A stretch of DNA of 64,000 nt, taken from contig CM073886.1 in the NCBI GenBank assembly GCA_037176705.1, forward strand, positions 6,758,001 through 6,822,000. The letters are read 5' to 3'. Below, in pieces: positions 23,250-34,850 of the stretch; within the stretch, counting starts at the first letter, position 1; each line of letters starts with the position of its first letter. Under the pieces are notes generated by a model, which made no database searches, was not told the DNA's origin, and saw nothing but the letters and a program-made list of their open reading frames with translations. The position numbers and the translations under genes were made by a program. The DNA comes from Molossus alvarezi. Taxonomy: Eukaryota; Chordata; Mammalia; Chiroptera; Molossidae.

Positions 23250-24290
23250 ATGCCAAAAAGAACTTTAGGAAGCATCTAGTCCCACTGCAAGATTTTACAA
23301 ATGAGAAACTGAAACCCCAAAAGTTTACTCTCCTTATCTATATTAATGTATAGTAAATAAAATTATATACATTAAATGAGATTTTTATATATAAACTTTT
23401 TTGTCTATAAGGTCTTTGATACTGAGACTTCTTAATCTGTATATTATAGGCTTTGGAGACAAAAAGTTCATTGCTTTTTCAAAGACAGACGCTGCAAGTT
23501 AAAATAATACACGGGTTCCTAGGGGCTCCCTCCAGTGCCTGGGTTCGGGGTGCCTGGCAGACTGTGGGAGAGGAAAGCGTTCACGGGCAGGGGCAGAGCC
23601 ACGGAAGGAAACTCTGGGACGCAACCAGGAGGGAGACGAAAGAAAACTGCCAGAGACCACAATTAGCTGCTTTATCATCAGAAGGAATCAGATCATAATT
23701 TCAAAAAAACAAAAAACAAATAAAAACTGGGCCATAACTAGGCCCAATTAATTTATCCTTCACACCACTTTCTGCCGTGGACATCTGCTGTTGGGCTGCC
23801 TTTCTGGCAACTACGGCCCGTTTCCCCTGGAGGGACCGCGTGACTACCGCGTAGCTGTTTGAGAGTGACCCGCTCCCTAATTCCAGGAGTGGGGCTCAGT
23901 TGGCTCAAGCCAGTCAACTAATCTCACCCCTCAAACCCTAGTTCAAGGACAAGATCATAACCTGTCAGAGCCCATGAGACGTGAAGGGCGTCTGGGGCGA
24001 CTGCACTGTCCCTCCAGCTACGTCACAGCCGTCTTGCTACCACGGAGAGGTGGTCTGAGGACGAAGCCGACCGACAGAGGGCAACAGGGCGATAGGATGT
24101 TCGTCGGGTTTGAGCCCACAGGTAGGTTGCTTTCTGGGTTTCTCAGCACCGTGAGCCGACACTGACCTGTGCACTCAGGACATACAACCTGCACCAGTGA
24201 GAGGGAGAGTGCCGCCCCGTTCCCCGGGAGCCAGGGTTAGGGACAGCCGCAGAACTGTCTAGTGTCACAGGCGCAGGACTTGCACCTGGC
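23250..24290. other. Unassigned intergenic sequence
   Basis: No gene or recognised repeat. Confidence 0.4.
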
Positions 24291-24299
24291 CTTCTCCGC

Positions 24300-24400
24300 G
24301 TGCTTCTACAATTCTCACAGCAAACTAAAACTCAGAGAGTTTAAGGGACAAGCCCGGAGTCCCACGAAAGGTAGGTAATGAATGGCAAAGCTGGGCGTTC
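24300..24400 (-). repeat. MIR-like fragment
   Basis: 'attctcacagcaaactaaaactcagagagtttaagg' is a reverse-orientation MIR-type phrase. Weak. Confidence 0.4.
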
Positions 24401-24649
24401 TCGTTCGGAAATTTTTGTCTAAACCCTGTGTACTCTGCTCTCTGGGATAATTTTTGAATCAGATAGAACAAACAAGAAGATAAACATGCTTTTTGGAGTA
24501 AGTTTCCAGAGCCCATGAGGCTGGTGTACTCAGACTAAATAAATGTCAGCTGCCTATACATCTTGTTCTTAAATCCACTCATTGATATGATATAAGAAGA
24601 AGAGCAAGAAAGAGAAATAGCATAACCTCATTATGTGCAGACAGATGCC

Positions 24650-25050
24650 CAGCTGGGTCTGTCTCCTGCTTGGAGGGTCTATTGAATGGTAGCAGCTCTC
24701 CCACAAAGCCATTTTCTCCTTTCTGGGTATGCATCTGAACTACATTTCCCAGCCTCCCTTGCACTTAGATGTTACCATGTGATTTGGGTTTTGCCAATGG
24801 AATTCAAGTGGAAGTGATGTGACTTACACCTTAAGCAGTGGGCATGGCTCCTCTATGTCCTTCCCTTTTCCCTAGGATGGAACTCTTGACCATGCAGAAG
24901 AGGTTAACACCCTGGTATATGACAAAGCAACATGATGGACGGAATCTGCTTCTGAAAGACCTGTGGATTAGCGACATCCCAGCAATCAGAAATGCTCACC
25001 GAGCCGTTACATGAGAGAGAATAAACTACTTTATTCTTTAAGCCATGTAT
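24650..25050 (+). repeat. LTR-like old mammalian repeat
   Basis: 'ctgaactacatttcccagcctcccttgcact', 'ttttgccaatggaattcaagtggaagtgatg' and a final 'catgagagagaataaactact' with an AATAAA signal follow a widespread mammalian LTR-type consensus. Exact family not recalled. Confidence 0.4.
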
Positions 25051-25059
25051 TGTCGGGTA

Positions 25060-25578
25060 CAGTCATCCCCCTTTATCCTCAGGGATATGTTCCAAGACCC
25101 CCATGTCTGAAACCCTGACACCTCGATAGTACCAAACTGTACATACTATGTTTTTTCTTATTCATACATACCTGTGATGAAGATTAATTTATAAAGTGTA
25201 CACAGGAATAGATGCACAACAATAACTAATAAAATAGAACAATTATAACAATATACTTTAATTAAAGTTACATGAGTGGCTTGGAGCCATTAGTAAGTAA
25301 AATAAAGGATTTTTTAACCCAAGCACTGACACCACAGCAGTCGGTCTGATGACAGATGATTACTAAGGGACTAATGGGCAGATGCTACGCAGCTTGGAGA
25401 TATTGGACATAAGGAGAGTTTAGGTCCAAGGTGGGATGAAGCCACACGGCACAAGATTTCATCACACTATTTATGAATTGTTTATTTCTGGAATTTTCCA
25501 TTTAATGATTTTGGATCATGGTTGACAATGGGTAACTAAAACCACAGAAAGCAAAACCGTGGATAACTGGGGACTACG
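25060..25578 (+). mobile_element. Tigger-like (TcMar) non-autonomous DNA transposon
   Basis: Degenerate terminal inverted repeats: 'cagtcatccccctttatcc' at the left and 'ggataactggggactac' at the right. 'tttccatttaatgattttgg' and 'gaaagcaaaaccgtgg' near the right end are typical of this class. No transposase frame is present. Confidence 0.65.
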
Positions 25579-25579
25579 G

Positions 25580-25975
25580 TGTTTCTGTTACGGCGCTTGG
25601 CGTTTCTACCCTAAGACAACGGTCTAGACTGTGCCTCGGGGAAGAATCAGTCCTCTTGCAGGGAGCTGGGGAGAGTACGGAACCCATCCCCCTCCCTCCG
25701 GTGGAAGCCCCGCCTCTGCTGGCCTCAGCGGGAGTGCTCCCCGCGGCGTGCGAATACAGCAAGGACTGGCTGGGGGGCTTCTCGGGCTGCAAACCCTGAA
25801 CTCGGAGCCACCCTCCACGGCACACAGCGGAGGAAGGGTCCACGCAGCTTAGGAGTTAAAATCCTGGTGCCATGAGCAGAGACTTGGGGGGAACTGGTAG
25901 ACCCCTGAAATATGAAGGCCAAAGACGAGAAGTCTCTTCTGCCTTGGGGCAAGTTTCTGAAAATATTACTTGAAT
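25580..25975. other. Unassigned GC-rich stretch
   Basis: No gene recognised. Open frames on both strands at 25574-25852 are mutual shadows. Confidence 0.4.
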
Positions 25976-25985
25976 GGGGTTTCTT

Positions 25986-26195
25986 TTTTTTTTCTTTATT
26001 GATTTCAGAGAAAAAAGAAGGGAGAGGGGGAGAGAGAGAGAAACATCCATGAGAGAGAACATCGATTGGCCGCCCCCTGCGTGCCCTGCACTGGGGAACA
26101 GGCCCACAACCTGGGCATGTGTCCTGACCGGGAATCAAACTGGTGACCTCTTGGTGCAGGGTCGACACTCAACCACTGAGCCACACCGGCCAGTC
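25986..26195 (-). mobile_element. Ves SINE, type B
   Basis: Minus-strand copy with 'gactggccggtgtggctcag' head. TSD tggggtttcttttttt near 25976 and tggggttgcttttttt near 26196. Confidence 0.9.
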
Positions 26196-26204
26196 TGGGG
26201 TTGC

Positions 26205-26310
26205 TTTTTTTAATGTATCTTTATTGTTGAAAGTATTGCAGATGTCCCTCGTTTTCCCCCTCAACCCTCTCCTCCCTGCTCCTGCCCCCCTCTTGCCTTC
26301 TGGACGGGGT
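26205..26310 (-). repeat. L1 3'-end fragment, antisense
   Basis: 'tctttattgttgaaagtattgcagatgtccc' matches the fragment at 19720 and the inverse of the local L1 3' UTR. Confidence 0.55.
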
Positions 26311-26325
26311 TTCTTAAAAAAGAAA

Positions 26326-26450
26326 TCAAGCCCTTGCCAGTTTTCTCAGTGGTTAGAGCGTCGGCCCTTGGACCAATGCTGCGGGTTCGATTCTGGTCAA
26401 GGGCACATACCTCGATTGCAGTTTGTCCCCAGCCCTTTTCTCTCTCTCAT
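26326..26450 (+). mobile_element. Ves SINE, type A, 3'-shortened
   Basis: Head ('cccttgccagttttctcagtggttagagcgtcggccc'), box B GGGTTCGATTCTG and 'cacatacctcgattgcag' block, then a short CT tract and no poly(A). An older damaged copy. Confidence 0.8.
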
Positions 26451-26599
26451 AGTGTCAGCACTCAGAAATCACCTTGTGGTGAACTGATTTCCCCAGCATG
26501 AGTAGTATATTCACAATCCGGTTAGCAGGCAGGCATCACCTGTGTGGGCGAGGGTGCAGGGAAGCGGCCAGCTCATAGTCTGCCGCTGTGAAGGTCGGA

Positions 26600-26805
26600 G
26601 ACGCAGCACAGGGTGGTGGTTAAGAGCTGGGACTCAGAAGCCAGCTCCACCACTTACTGTCTGTGTGACTCAGGCACCTGTGGCTGACTCAGCTTCCTCA
26701 TCTGTAAAATGGGGATGACTGTGATTAACCTACTGCATATCATCATTATGAGGGTACACAGTTCTCCGAATAGTGCCTGCCACATATAAGCCCTGTGAAA
26801 TATTT
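26600..26805 (+). repeat. MIR element
   Basis: 'ggtggttaagagctgggactc', 'ccaccacttactgtctgtgtgactc', 'ttcctcatctgtaaaatggggat' in MIR order. Well preserved. Confidence 0.8.
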
Positions 26806-26829
26806 GTTAAGGAAATGTTCATACCACCT

Positions 26830-27470
26830 CCAGGGTGGGATTTTGACAATGTGTATCAAAACCCTTGACCCAGCAATGCCACGGGTAAGAATTTGTCCCA
26901 AAGAGATCATCTTCGACATGTGCAAAGATTTATCTTCAAAGAAGTTCACTGAGGTAATAAGTAGCCCTTAATACAACACTGGCTGAAAAATGGTGGTAAC
27001 GGACAGTCACATCCATACAAGGGATAGCGTGGCTGAAGACTTCGCCGCAAAACTCACATTGTACAGTATTAGATTTCCTACAAAAAAAATAAATGCAAAG
27101 CAAGATTCGCATTTTTCAAAGTTTCCCATAGAGTGAGATTTAATTAATATTTTATATCTTACTTTTTCAAATTGTGTAATTCAAATTCTCATTAAATGTA
27201 GCCTGCCTGTATATTTATCACAAAGCCACACAAAAACATATGTTACAGAAGAATAAGCAATGGCTGAGTGAAACAGCCATGATGCGTCAGCTCTAAAAAT
27301 GTGGCCCATTCTCAACAAGGGCATTTTTAAATGCCGGGGAAATAGACGTCAAACGCTAAAGTGTGCTGGCTGAAAATTTTGTATTTATTATTTTTATTTA
27401 CCTACATTTTCTGAATATTCTACAAGGAACATGTACTATTTTTCTAATAAGAAACGAGAAAAGGAACTAT
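26830..27470 (+). repeat. Old L1M 3' region
   Basis: 'cccttgacccagcaatgcc', 'cgacatgtgcaaagattt', 'catccatacaa' and a terminal A/T-rich part follow the old L1M consensus. Diverged, with no coding potential. Confidence 0.5.
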
Positions 27471-27474
27471 AAGG

Positions 27475-28265
27475 AATAAATGTAACATTGTACTAAACTA
27501 ACGTTGAAAAAAGTTGCAGAAATATTTATGCAAACGAGCCAGTTCAGAAGAGACGGTTCCACCTGCAAGGTGGTGTCTGTGGCTTGAGTGAACGGAGGCT
27601 GCTTCCCTCTAGTACCGGCCCCAGGGCAGATCTGGGCAGGAAACGGCCCACTTGACCAAGCTCCCACCGAGGTGTCACCAGCCATTTTTTTAGGACCAAC
27701 TACATCTTTCAGAATGCAATGAACACTCCGGAAGCCAGAGCACCCTGGATCATTTGCTTCTTGTGCCCGGGCGTGCTTCTTTTGAGATTGGAGAATATCT
27801 TTAAACAAAATAAAAAGTTTGGTAAAAAAAAGAGCAAAGGACGCCAGGGAGAATTCAATCAGCTTCTCCGAGCTGTTTCCTGACACCTGCATGTAGAGTG
27901 GGAAGGAGAAGGAAGTCTTCATTCCCCTCCTCCTTCCCAGGGAGAGGGCAGGGGCATGGGGGCAGGCAGGGCACCGAGGGCAGCAAGGGTCCCGCACGGC
28001 AGTCCAAGCAGGCGGTGGCCTCGCAAGCCTTCTGTCCAGGGTTGGTAAATAGTGGTGTTATGCTCATTCTCCGTTTTCCTGACCTTACTTCTCACACCGG
28101 CCCTTCTGAACCCACTTGAAAATTCCTTCTTTTTTTTTTTTTTTGCTTTGAACACTGTGCTAAGTGAACACATTCATGTGGATTATCTGGTTTAACCACA
28201 CAAGAGTCTGTGAACGTTCAGCTCTATGATGAGCAAGTTCTGAGGCTCACAGGTAAAACATGGGG
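27475..28265. other. Unassigned intergenic sequence
   Basis: No gene or repeat recognised. A 176-codon minus frame (27467-27997) shows no domain and spans low-complexity sequence, so it is treated as chance. Poly(T) at 28128-28144. Confidence 0.4.
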
Positions 28266-28269
28266 TCTA

Positions 28270-28496
28270 CCGTGGATGACACTGTACTGTACAGTTGAAA
28301 TCGGCCAAGAGAGTAGAACTTAAACGTTCTCTCAAAAAATAAAAAAGATAAATATGTGAGGTGGTGGATGTGTTAATTACCTGGATGAGGAGAATCCTTT
28401 CACAGTGTATACAGGTATCGCATCATGTGTACACTTCAATAGCTTACAATTTTGTCAGCTATACCTCAATGAGGTTGAAATTTAAAAACTAAAGTT
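28270..28496 (+). repeat. L1MA/B-like 3' end
   Basis: 'gaggtggtggatgtgttaatta', 'cacagtgtatacaggtatcg' and 'gctatacctcaatgaggttg' are the classic 3'-terminal phrases of L1MA/L1MB copies. Confidence 0.7.
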
Positions 28497-28511
28497 AAAA
28501 AAGCCCCATGC

Positions 28512-28718
28512 ACCCAGAGACGTGGAAGTGGGGTACAGACTGCCAATCCCCAGAAGAGTGGGGTGGTGGGGGAGAGATCAACCATAGAACTTATATGCAT
28601 GTGTGCATGAACAGTGGACATGGACAACAAACTGGGGACAGGGCAGGGAGGGAGGGGGAGGAGGAATCAGTGGGGGGAAAAGGAGAAACAACTGTAACAA
28701 AAATTAATTTAAAAAAAA
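28512..28718 (+). mobile_element. 5'-truncated young L1 3' end
   Basis: About 205 bp closely matching 12055-12270 of the large L1 (gacgtggaagtggggtacag, 'ttatatgcatgtgtgcat', 'ggagaaac' and 'tgtaacaaaaatt'). TSD aaaaaagccccatgca ends at 28511 and is repeated after the poly(A) at about 28719-28730. Two L1 insertions therefore sit tail to head here. Confidence 0.92.
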
Positions 28719-29165
28719 AGCCCCATGCAGCAAATACGACCTTTTCCCAGCCTTGCAGGGCTGAGAGAATGGGGTGGCAGCTAGGGCTTGGGCTCCGATT
28801 TGAATCCTGGAACCACAGGGCTTCCGAGCTGTGCAAGCTTCAGCAAGTTCCCTAAGCTCTCTGGGCTGCGTTCTTCCCGTCCCTGTCTGTAAGGTGCCGC
28901 GGATGATCCCAGCGGAGGCCGCAGCGCACGCCCTAACATCGCCTCCACAGAACACACATTCAGTGCGCCTTCACTGCTGTGCCGGGCCAGGAGCTGGGTT
29001 CAGACGTGGATTGACTTGCCTGTGGTTACTTTGCTCTTCCTTCTGGAGCATATGGAGTCTTTCTAATGGTGTTTGAGGGTCCATCATCAGTGTCATTTCT
29101 GAATCTGTTTCTATTGGTTGAGTTTTCTCCTCATTATAGCTTCTGCTTCTTTGCATACCTGGTAA

Positions 29166-29404
29166 AAATTTTTTTAAAATACCCAAGGATATTTTTCTAT
29201 TTATCTTCAGATAAAGTGGGAGGGAGAAAAAAGGAGAGAGAGAAAAACATCAATGTGAGAGGGACACATCAACAGGTTGCCTCCTGCACGACCCAACCAG
29301 GGCCGGGATGAACCACAACCGAGGTACTTGACCTTGGGTGGAATGGAACACGTGACTCATTGGTCCACAGGCCGACGCTCTACTGCTGAGCCAAACCGGC
29401 CAGG
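29166..29404 (-). mobile_element. Ves SINE, type A
   Basis: Minus-strand complete copy. Perfect 13-bp TSD gcatacctggtaa at 29153-29165 and 29405-29417. 28730-29150 left of it is unassigned. Confidence 0.94.
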
Positions 29405-29565
29405 GCATACCTGGTAATTTTTATCAAATGCCAAACACTGAATTTTACATTGTTAAGTGCTGAAGTTTTTTTGTATTGTTCTATTTTTGGGTTTGGTTTT
29501 AAGATGCAGTTAAGTTACTGGAAATGATTTGAACTTTTTGAGACCTGCTGAAGAATGCTAGACAG

Positions 29566-29654
29566 GCCCTGGCCGGTTTGGCTCAGCGGTTGGAGCGTTG
29601 GCCTGTGGACCAGAGAGTCCTGGGTTCGGTTCCCGCTAGGGTTTAAAAAAAAAA
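29566..29654 (+). mobile_element. Short SINE: tRNA-like head plus poly(A) only
   Basis: GCCCTGGCCGGTTTGGCTCAG, box A and box B (GGGTTCGGTTCCC) are intact, but after 'gctagggttt' the copy goes directly to poly(A). The whole body and CT tract of type A are missing. TSD aagaatgctagacag (29551-29565) recurs as aagaatgctgaacag (29655-29669). Confidence 0.9.
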
Positions 29655-29669
29655 AAGAATGCTGAACAG

Positions 29670-30185
29670 GTCCAAAGCAACTTGTAGTCTAGAGCTAATT
29701 TGGGTGCGGCCTAGGCAATGCCTTTCTCGGGGTTCTGCTTGCTATTTCATGCATTAGGAGCGCTTTTCTTTCAGGTTGATAAGAACAAATAATTTCTGAC
29801 CTGTGTAAGGTCTGCGTGAATCTTCTTGGTGGTCTTTCCTCGGCCTGCAGTGGTTTCCCCACAGGCCTGTGCTAGTCAGCCTCCTGCTGCAGATTTGAGG
29901 GAACCCCTGCAGATCTCCAGATTCCCGTTCTGCAGGGAGAATGTGCTCCCATTTCCCCAGGCCCTTGGACACGACTGGTCTTATGAAGTCTGCAACAGGT
30001 AGTTGTTGAATTAATACATATTGTACTGCGTGTTAAGCAAATTGAGGCAGGCTTCGCTTTCTGGAATACATGCCACAACTGGCAAACCAAGGGAAGAGTC
30101 TCTGGTAAAAGGAAATAGAGCTTATGTCTCCAAAAGAGATTGAGTTGGAGATAAACATAGCCCTAGGACCTAAAGCCATCTTCTA
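29670..30185. other. Unassigned intergenic sequence
   Basis: No gene or recognised repeat. Confidence 0.4.
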
Positions 30186-30197
30186 AAAACAGAATGT

Positions 30198-30442
30198 GCC
30201 CTGGCTGATTTGGCTCAGCGGTTAGAGCGTCGGCCCACGGACTAAAAAGTCTTGGTTTCAATTCTGGTCGAGGGCACATACCTCGGGTTGCAGTTTGGTC
30301 CCCAGCCCTGGTCAGAGTCCTGTGGGAGGCAACCAATCGAGGTGTCTCTCTCACATCAATGTTTCTCTTTCTCTCTCTCCCCCTCTCACTCTACCTGAAG
30401 ATAAATGGGAAAATATCCTTGGGTGAAGATTTAAAAAACATG
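30198..30442 (+). mobile_element. Ves SINE, type A
   Basis: Complete copy with head, box B (GGTTTCAATTCTG), CT tract and 'tatccttgggtgaagatt' end. Perfect TSD aaaacagaatgt at 30186-30197 and 30443-30454. Confidence 0.94.
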
Positions 30443-30454
30443 AAAACAGAATGT

Positions 30455-30955
30455 AATAAATTTTTATACTGGCAACATGTTGAAGCCATGATAATCTAGA
30501 CATGCTGGTTTAAGACATTATTACAATGAATTCCATTGAATTCCACTGAATACCTTTTTACCTTTTCAAGGTGGCTACTAGAAAGTTTTAAATTATGTGT
30601 GTGGCTCACATCATATTTCTATTGGCCAGCACTTCCCTAAAGGAAGAGGGCATTCCAGAAGGGTAGATCTGAGCTGGCCACGGAATCTTAAACCCCATCC
30701 CCGAAACTCGAGGCTGACAAGGGTGGAATGATGTGAAGGTAGAGGAAGTGGGAAGCAGGGTACCCAGAGACAGAGGTGATCTAGTCCGCCTCTAAGTACG
30801 CTGCCGCTGTCCCACCCTAATCTCCCAGTCCACCCATTCACTCAGGGAGAAAGTTGTCCTGTAAAACCTGAGAACAATGGGAGCAAATTTCCAGTTTTTA
30901 AGAAAAAGTCATCCTCCAGACTAGATAAAGCACCACAGCCTTTATTTACATCCAA
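30455..30955. other. Unassigned intergenic sequence
   Basis: No gene or recognised repeat. Confidence 0.4.
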
Positions 30956-30957
30956 GA

Positions 30958-31135
30958 GAAAGAGTTGGACAATCTAGATTCACATCCAGCTCTGCCCCTT
31001 TCCAACTGTGTGACCTTTGACCACCAACAGGAATTTATGTACATCAGTTTCTTTGTTGGTAAAATGGGGCTGGTAACAGTACCCACCTCACAAGGCTGCT
31101 GGGGGGTAACTCATATAAGGACTTGGAATAATGAC
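30958..31135 (+). repeat. MIR element
   Basis: 'ttcacatccagctctgcccc', 'ccaactgtgtgacctttgac', 'gtaaaatggggctggtaaca', 'ctcacaaggctgct' in MIR order. Confidence 0.75.
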
Positions 31136-31139
31136 TGAC

Positions 31140-32085
31140 CCCAGAGGGACCTCTGCACAGCCTCAGGGCTGAACGCCACATCGCTGGTCCAGTAAGGACA
31201 GCGGTAGCTGCCATGTTGCTGATTGATAACCGTGCAATCAAGGAGCGAGTACACACAATTTCTGTGTGTGCCCCAATCATTGCTCAAGGTCCACCTGATC
31301 TTCTCCATGATGTCAAACCTGCCAGAACGTTCTCAAAGGATGGTTGGGCTCTGGATTCCTAGTGATAGGGGTCCCCCGAGGGACTGTGCAATGCCCCTTT
31401 GTAATGAGACTTCCTCCCTCAGTCACCAGGCTCCCCCGAACTAGCTGAAGCTCACAGGCCTTAAAATAAACAGGCATGACTGGGTTGTAAAGCACCATTC
31501 GCATTTAGGGTCTAAAGCAGTGTACACGCTGTCAGCCTGGGGTTGGCTTTTTACCGTCAACTTTAGGAGGATTAATGAATTACTTGGACCAGGGAAGCTT
31601 GCTTCTTGCCTTTCCATTCAAGTAAGAGCCTAGACTCGACCCAGGCTGCCCATGGCCATCTTTCCAGGGCAGCCTCCGACATGCTCCCAGTTCTTGCCAC
31701 TTCTGTGTCATCTGATGCGACTGTACAGCCCAAGTGCTGCTTTTCCCTTAGCAGAGGAGGCCACAATGAGCTCTGCTTCTAAATGGGCAAGTGTCAAGTC
31801 CACAGGAAGTATCCATGGGCAGTGAGCCTCACAGGGGATGACTGCTGAGACCTGGCTCAGAACCGCCAACTTGTCTCATCCCAGGCTGGAAACTCTCGAG
31901 GGTAGGTACCTTATGCCTGTTCATAGTCCCAGAACTTAGAAAATAGAAGCACAAGTGTGTGGTAGTGAATGAATGAATAAATCAATGGCTTTACAGTCAT
32001 TAGGAAACAATTGAAGTCATACCTTCCTGGTGGGAATATAGAAAGAAGGGCACTTCCACTTTAAGTAATGTTCAATGAGAAGAGT
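31140..32085. other. Unassigned intergenic sequence
   Basis: No gene or named repeat. A short 'agtgaatgaatgaataaat' near 31965 could be an L2 tail. Confidence 0.4.
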
Positions 32086-32089
32086 CAAG

Positions 32090-32168
32090 CAACCAACCAT
32101 CAGCAAATATTTCTATGCACCTACTACGTGCCAGGCACTGTTATGGGCATTAGAAGGAATGTACTAAA
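32090..32168 (+). repeat. L2/MIR-class fragment
   Basis: 'ttctatgcacctactacgtgccaggcactg' is a widely dispersed ancient repeat phrase. It ends where the L1 begins. Confidence 0.5.
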
Positions 32169-32974
32169 CAAGAAGTCTTGCAGATAACATGACACTGTAT
32201 GTAGAGAATCCTAAAGATTCCACCAGAAAACTGCTAGAACTGAAAAATAAATGCAGTAAAGTAGCAGAATACAAAATAAATATCCAAAAATCAGTTGCAT
32301 TTTTATAAACCAATAAGTAACTATCAGAAAGGGAAACTAAGAAAACAATCCCATTTATACTGCATGGGAAAAAACAACAACAACAACAAACCTAGGAATG
32401 AATTTAACCAAGGATGTAAAAGACCTGTACTCAGAAAATTGTAAGACACTGAAGAAAGTAACAGAAGAAGATACAAATAAATGAAAGCATATACCGTGTT
32501 CATGGATAGGAAGAATTAACATCATTATAATGTCCATACTATCCAAAGCAATCTATAGATTCAATGCAATTCTTATCAAGATATCAATGGTATATTTCAC
32601 ACATCTAGAATAAATATTCCAAAAATTTATATGGAACCACAAAAGACCCCAAATAGCCACAGGAATCTTGAGAAAGAAGAACAAATTTGGAGGAACCACA
32701 CTACCTGATATCAAAGGCCACAAACAGCCTGGTACTGGCATAAAAACAGACATATAAATCAATGGAATATAATAGTCTCCAGAAATAAACCCACACCTAT
32801 ATGGTCAATTAATATTTGACAAAGGAGACAAGAACATGCAATGACATAAAGACAGTCTATTCAGGAAATGATGTTTGGAAAATTGAACAGATATATTAAA
32901 AAAATGGAAAATAGACCACCTTCTTACATCATACAAAAGAATAAACTCAAAATGGATTAAATACTTAAATGGTA

Positions 32975-33190
32975 GCCTGGCTGGTGTGGCTCAGTGAACT
33001 GAGTGTTGTCCCATGGACTGAGAGGTTTGGGTTTGATTCTGGTCAGGGCACATGCCCAGGTTGTGGATTCAATCCCCAGTGGGGGGGATGCAGGAGGCAG
33101 CCGATCGATATATCTCTCTCACATCAATGTTTCTCTCTTTCCCTTCTGCTCTCTCTCTAAAAAAAAAAAATCAATATAAACATATTTTTA
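32975..33190 (+). mobile_element. Ves SINE, type B
   Basis: Complete copy with 'gcctggctggtgtggctcag' head and 'caatataaacatattttt' tail, inserted in the host L1. Imperfect TSD around 'tacttaaatgg' and 'gacttacatgt'. Confidence 0.92.
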
Positions 33191-33585
33191 AAAAAAGACT
33201 TACATGTTAGACTCAAAACCATGAAAGTCCTAGAAGGAAACATAAGTAGTATAATCTCAGACATTCCTCACAGCAATATTTTTTTCTAATATATCTCTTC
33301 GGGCAAGGAAAGCAAAATAAAAAAATAAGCAAATGCGACTACATCAAACTAAAGAGTCTTTGCACAGCGAAAGAAACCATCAACACAATGAAAAGGCAAC
33401 CCACTGAATGGGAGAACATATTTGCCAATGATACATCTGATAAGGGGTTAATAGCCAAAATTTATTTTTAAAAACATAAAACTCAATACCTTAAAAACAA
33501 ACAATCCAATTAAAAAATCAGCAAAGGATATACACTTCTCCAAAGAGGATATACAGATGAGCAATAGACATATGAAAAGATGCTC

Positions 33586-33807
33586 GCCTGGCCGGTGTGG
33601 CTCAGTAGTTGAATGTCAACCCATGCACCAAGAAGTCACCAGTTCGATTCCTGGTCAGGGCACATGCCCAGGTTGTGGGCCAAATCCCCAGTGAGGGGCA
33701 TGCAGGAGGTGGCCAATTGATGTTCTTCTCTCTCATTGATGTTTCTATCTCTCTCTCTCTCTCCCTTCCTCTCTAAAATTAATAAAGAAAAATATATTTT
33801 TAAAAAA
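33586..33807 (+). mobile_element. Ves SINE, type B
   Basis: Complete copy with perfect TSD gaaaagatgctc at 33574-33585 and 33808-33819, splitting the L1 phrase 'tatgaaaagatgctc'. Confidence 0.95.
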
Positions 33808-34013
33808 GAAAAGATGCTCAACGTCAGTAACCATCAGAAAAATAAAAATTAAAACCACAATGAGATATCACCTCATGTTTGTCATCAATAAATCAACAAA
33901 CGAGCTCTGGAAAGGATGTGGAGAAAGGGGAACCTGTGTGCACTGCTGGTGGACTGCACGCTCGTGCAGCCACTGTGGAAATGGTGTGGAGGCACCTCAA
34001 AAATTAAAAATGG

Positions 34014-34408
34014 GTACATAAACACAATGGAGTACTATGCAGCTGGAAAAAGAAAGATCTCTTATTCTTTGAGATGACATGGAGGGACCTGGAGAGTATT
34101 ATGCTAAGTGAAATAAGCCAACCAGAGAAAGACAAATATCACATGATCTCACTTATTTGTGGAATATAATGAACAGAAAAAGCTGATAAACAAAACAGAC
34201 CCAGAGACATAGAAAGGAGTACGGTTCAGACAGACAAACCTCAGAGGAGGGGGGGCAGTGGGGAGGGATGAGATAAACCGAAGATCTTACATGCACGTAT
34301 GCACAACCGATGGACATAGACGACAATGCTTCCAGGGGGCAGGATAGGGAGGAGGGTGTCTGCGGGGGAAAAAGGAGAAACATCTGTAACAAAAATAAAT
34401 TAATAAAA
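34014..34408 (+). mobile_element. 5'-truncated L1 nested in the host L1
   Basis: About 395 bp from the ORF2 end ('gagtactatgcagctgg') through a 3' UTR ('ttacatgcacgtatgcacaac', 'ggagaaacatctgtaac') closely matching 11875-12270. Flanked by aaattaaaaatgg at 34001-34013 and aaatttaaaatgg at 34409-34421. Host L1 sequence resumes directly after. Confidence 0.88.
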
Positions 34409-34597
34409 AAATTTAAAATGGAACTGCCTTATGACCCAGTGATTCCATTTCTGGGAACATATCCAAAGAAACCTGAAACACTAATTCAAAAGAATATATG
34501 CACCCCTATGTTCACTGCAGCATTATTTATAATAACCAAGACTTGGAAGCAGCCCAAGTGCCCATCAGTAGATGAGTGGATAATAAAAGCTGTGGTA

Positions 34598-34850
34598 GCC
34601 CTGGCCGGTTTGGCTCAGCGGTTAGAGCATCGACCTGAAAACCAAAGGGTCATGGGTTCAATTCCGGTCAAGGGCAGTTACCTGGGTTGCAGGTTCGGTT
34701 CCCAGCCCCAGTCGGGGGTCGTTTGGGAGGCGATTAATTAGTGTGTCTTCCTCACACTGAGGTTTCTCTCTCTTCCTCCTTTCCACTCTCTTTAAATAAA
34801 ATCAATGGAAAAATTTCCTTGGGTGAGGATTAAGCAAAAAACAAAAACAA
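34598..34850 (+). mobile_element. Ves SINE, type A
   Basis: Complete copy inside the host L1. Duplication aaaagctgtggta (34585-34597) versus aaaactatggta (34851-34862). Confidence 0.92.

Noticed and set aside
25574..25852. Overlapping open frames on both strands
   Set aside because: Three mutually antisense frames in GC-rich sequence with no family signature.
27467..27997. Minus frame of 176 codons
   Set aside because: Starts in G/C-rich simple sequence and ends near an old L1 region. No signature, and composition is not coding-like.
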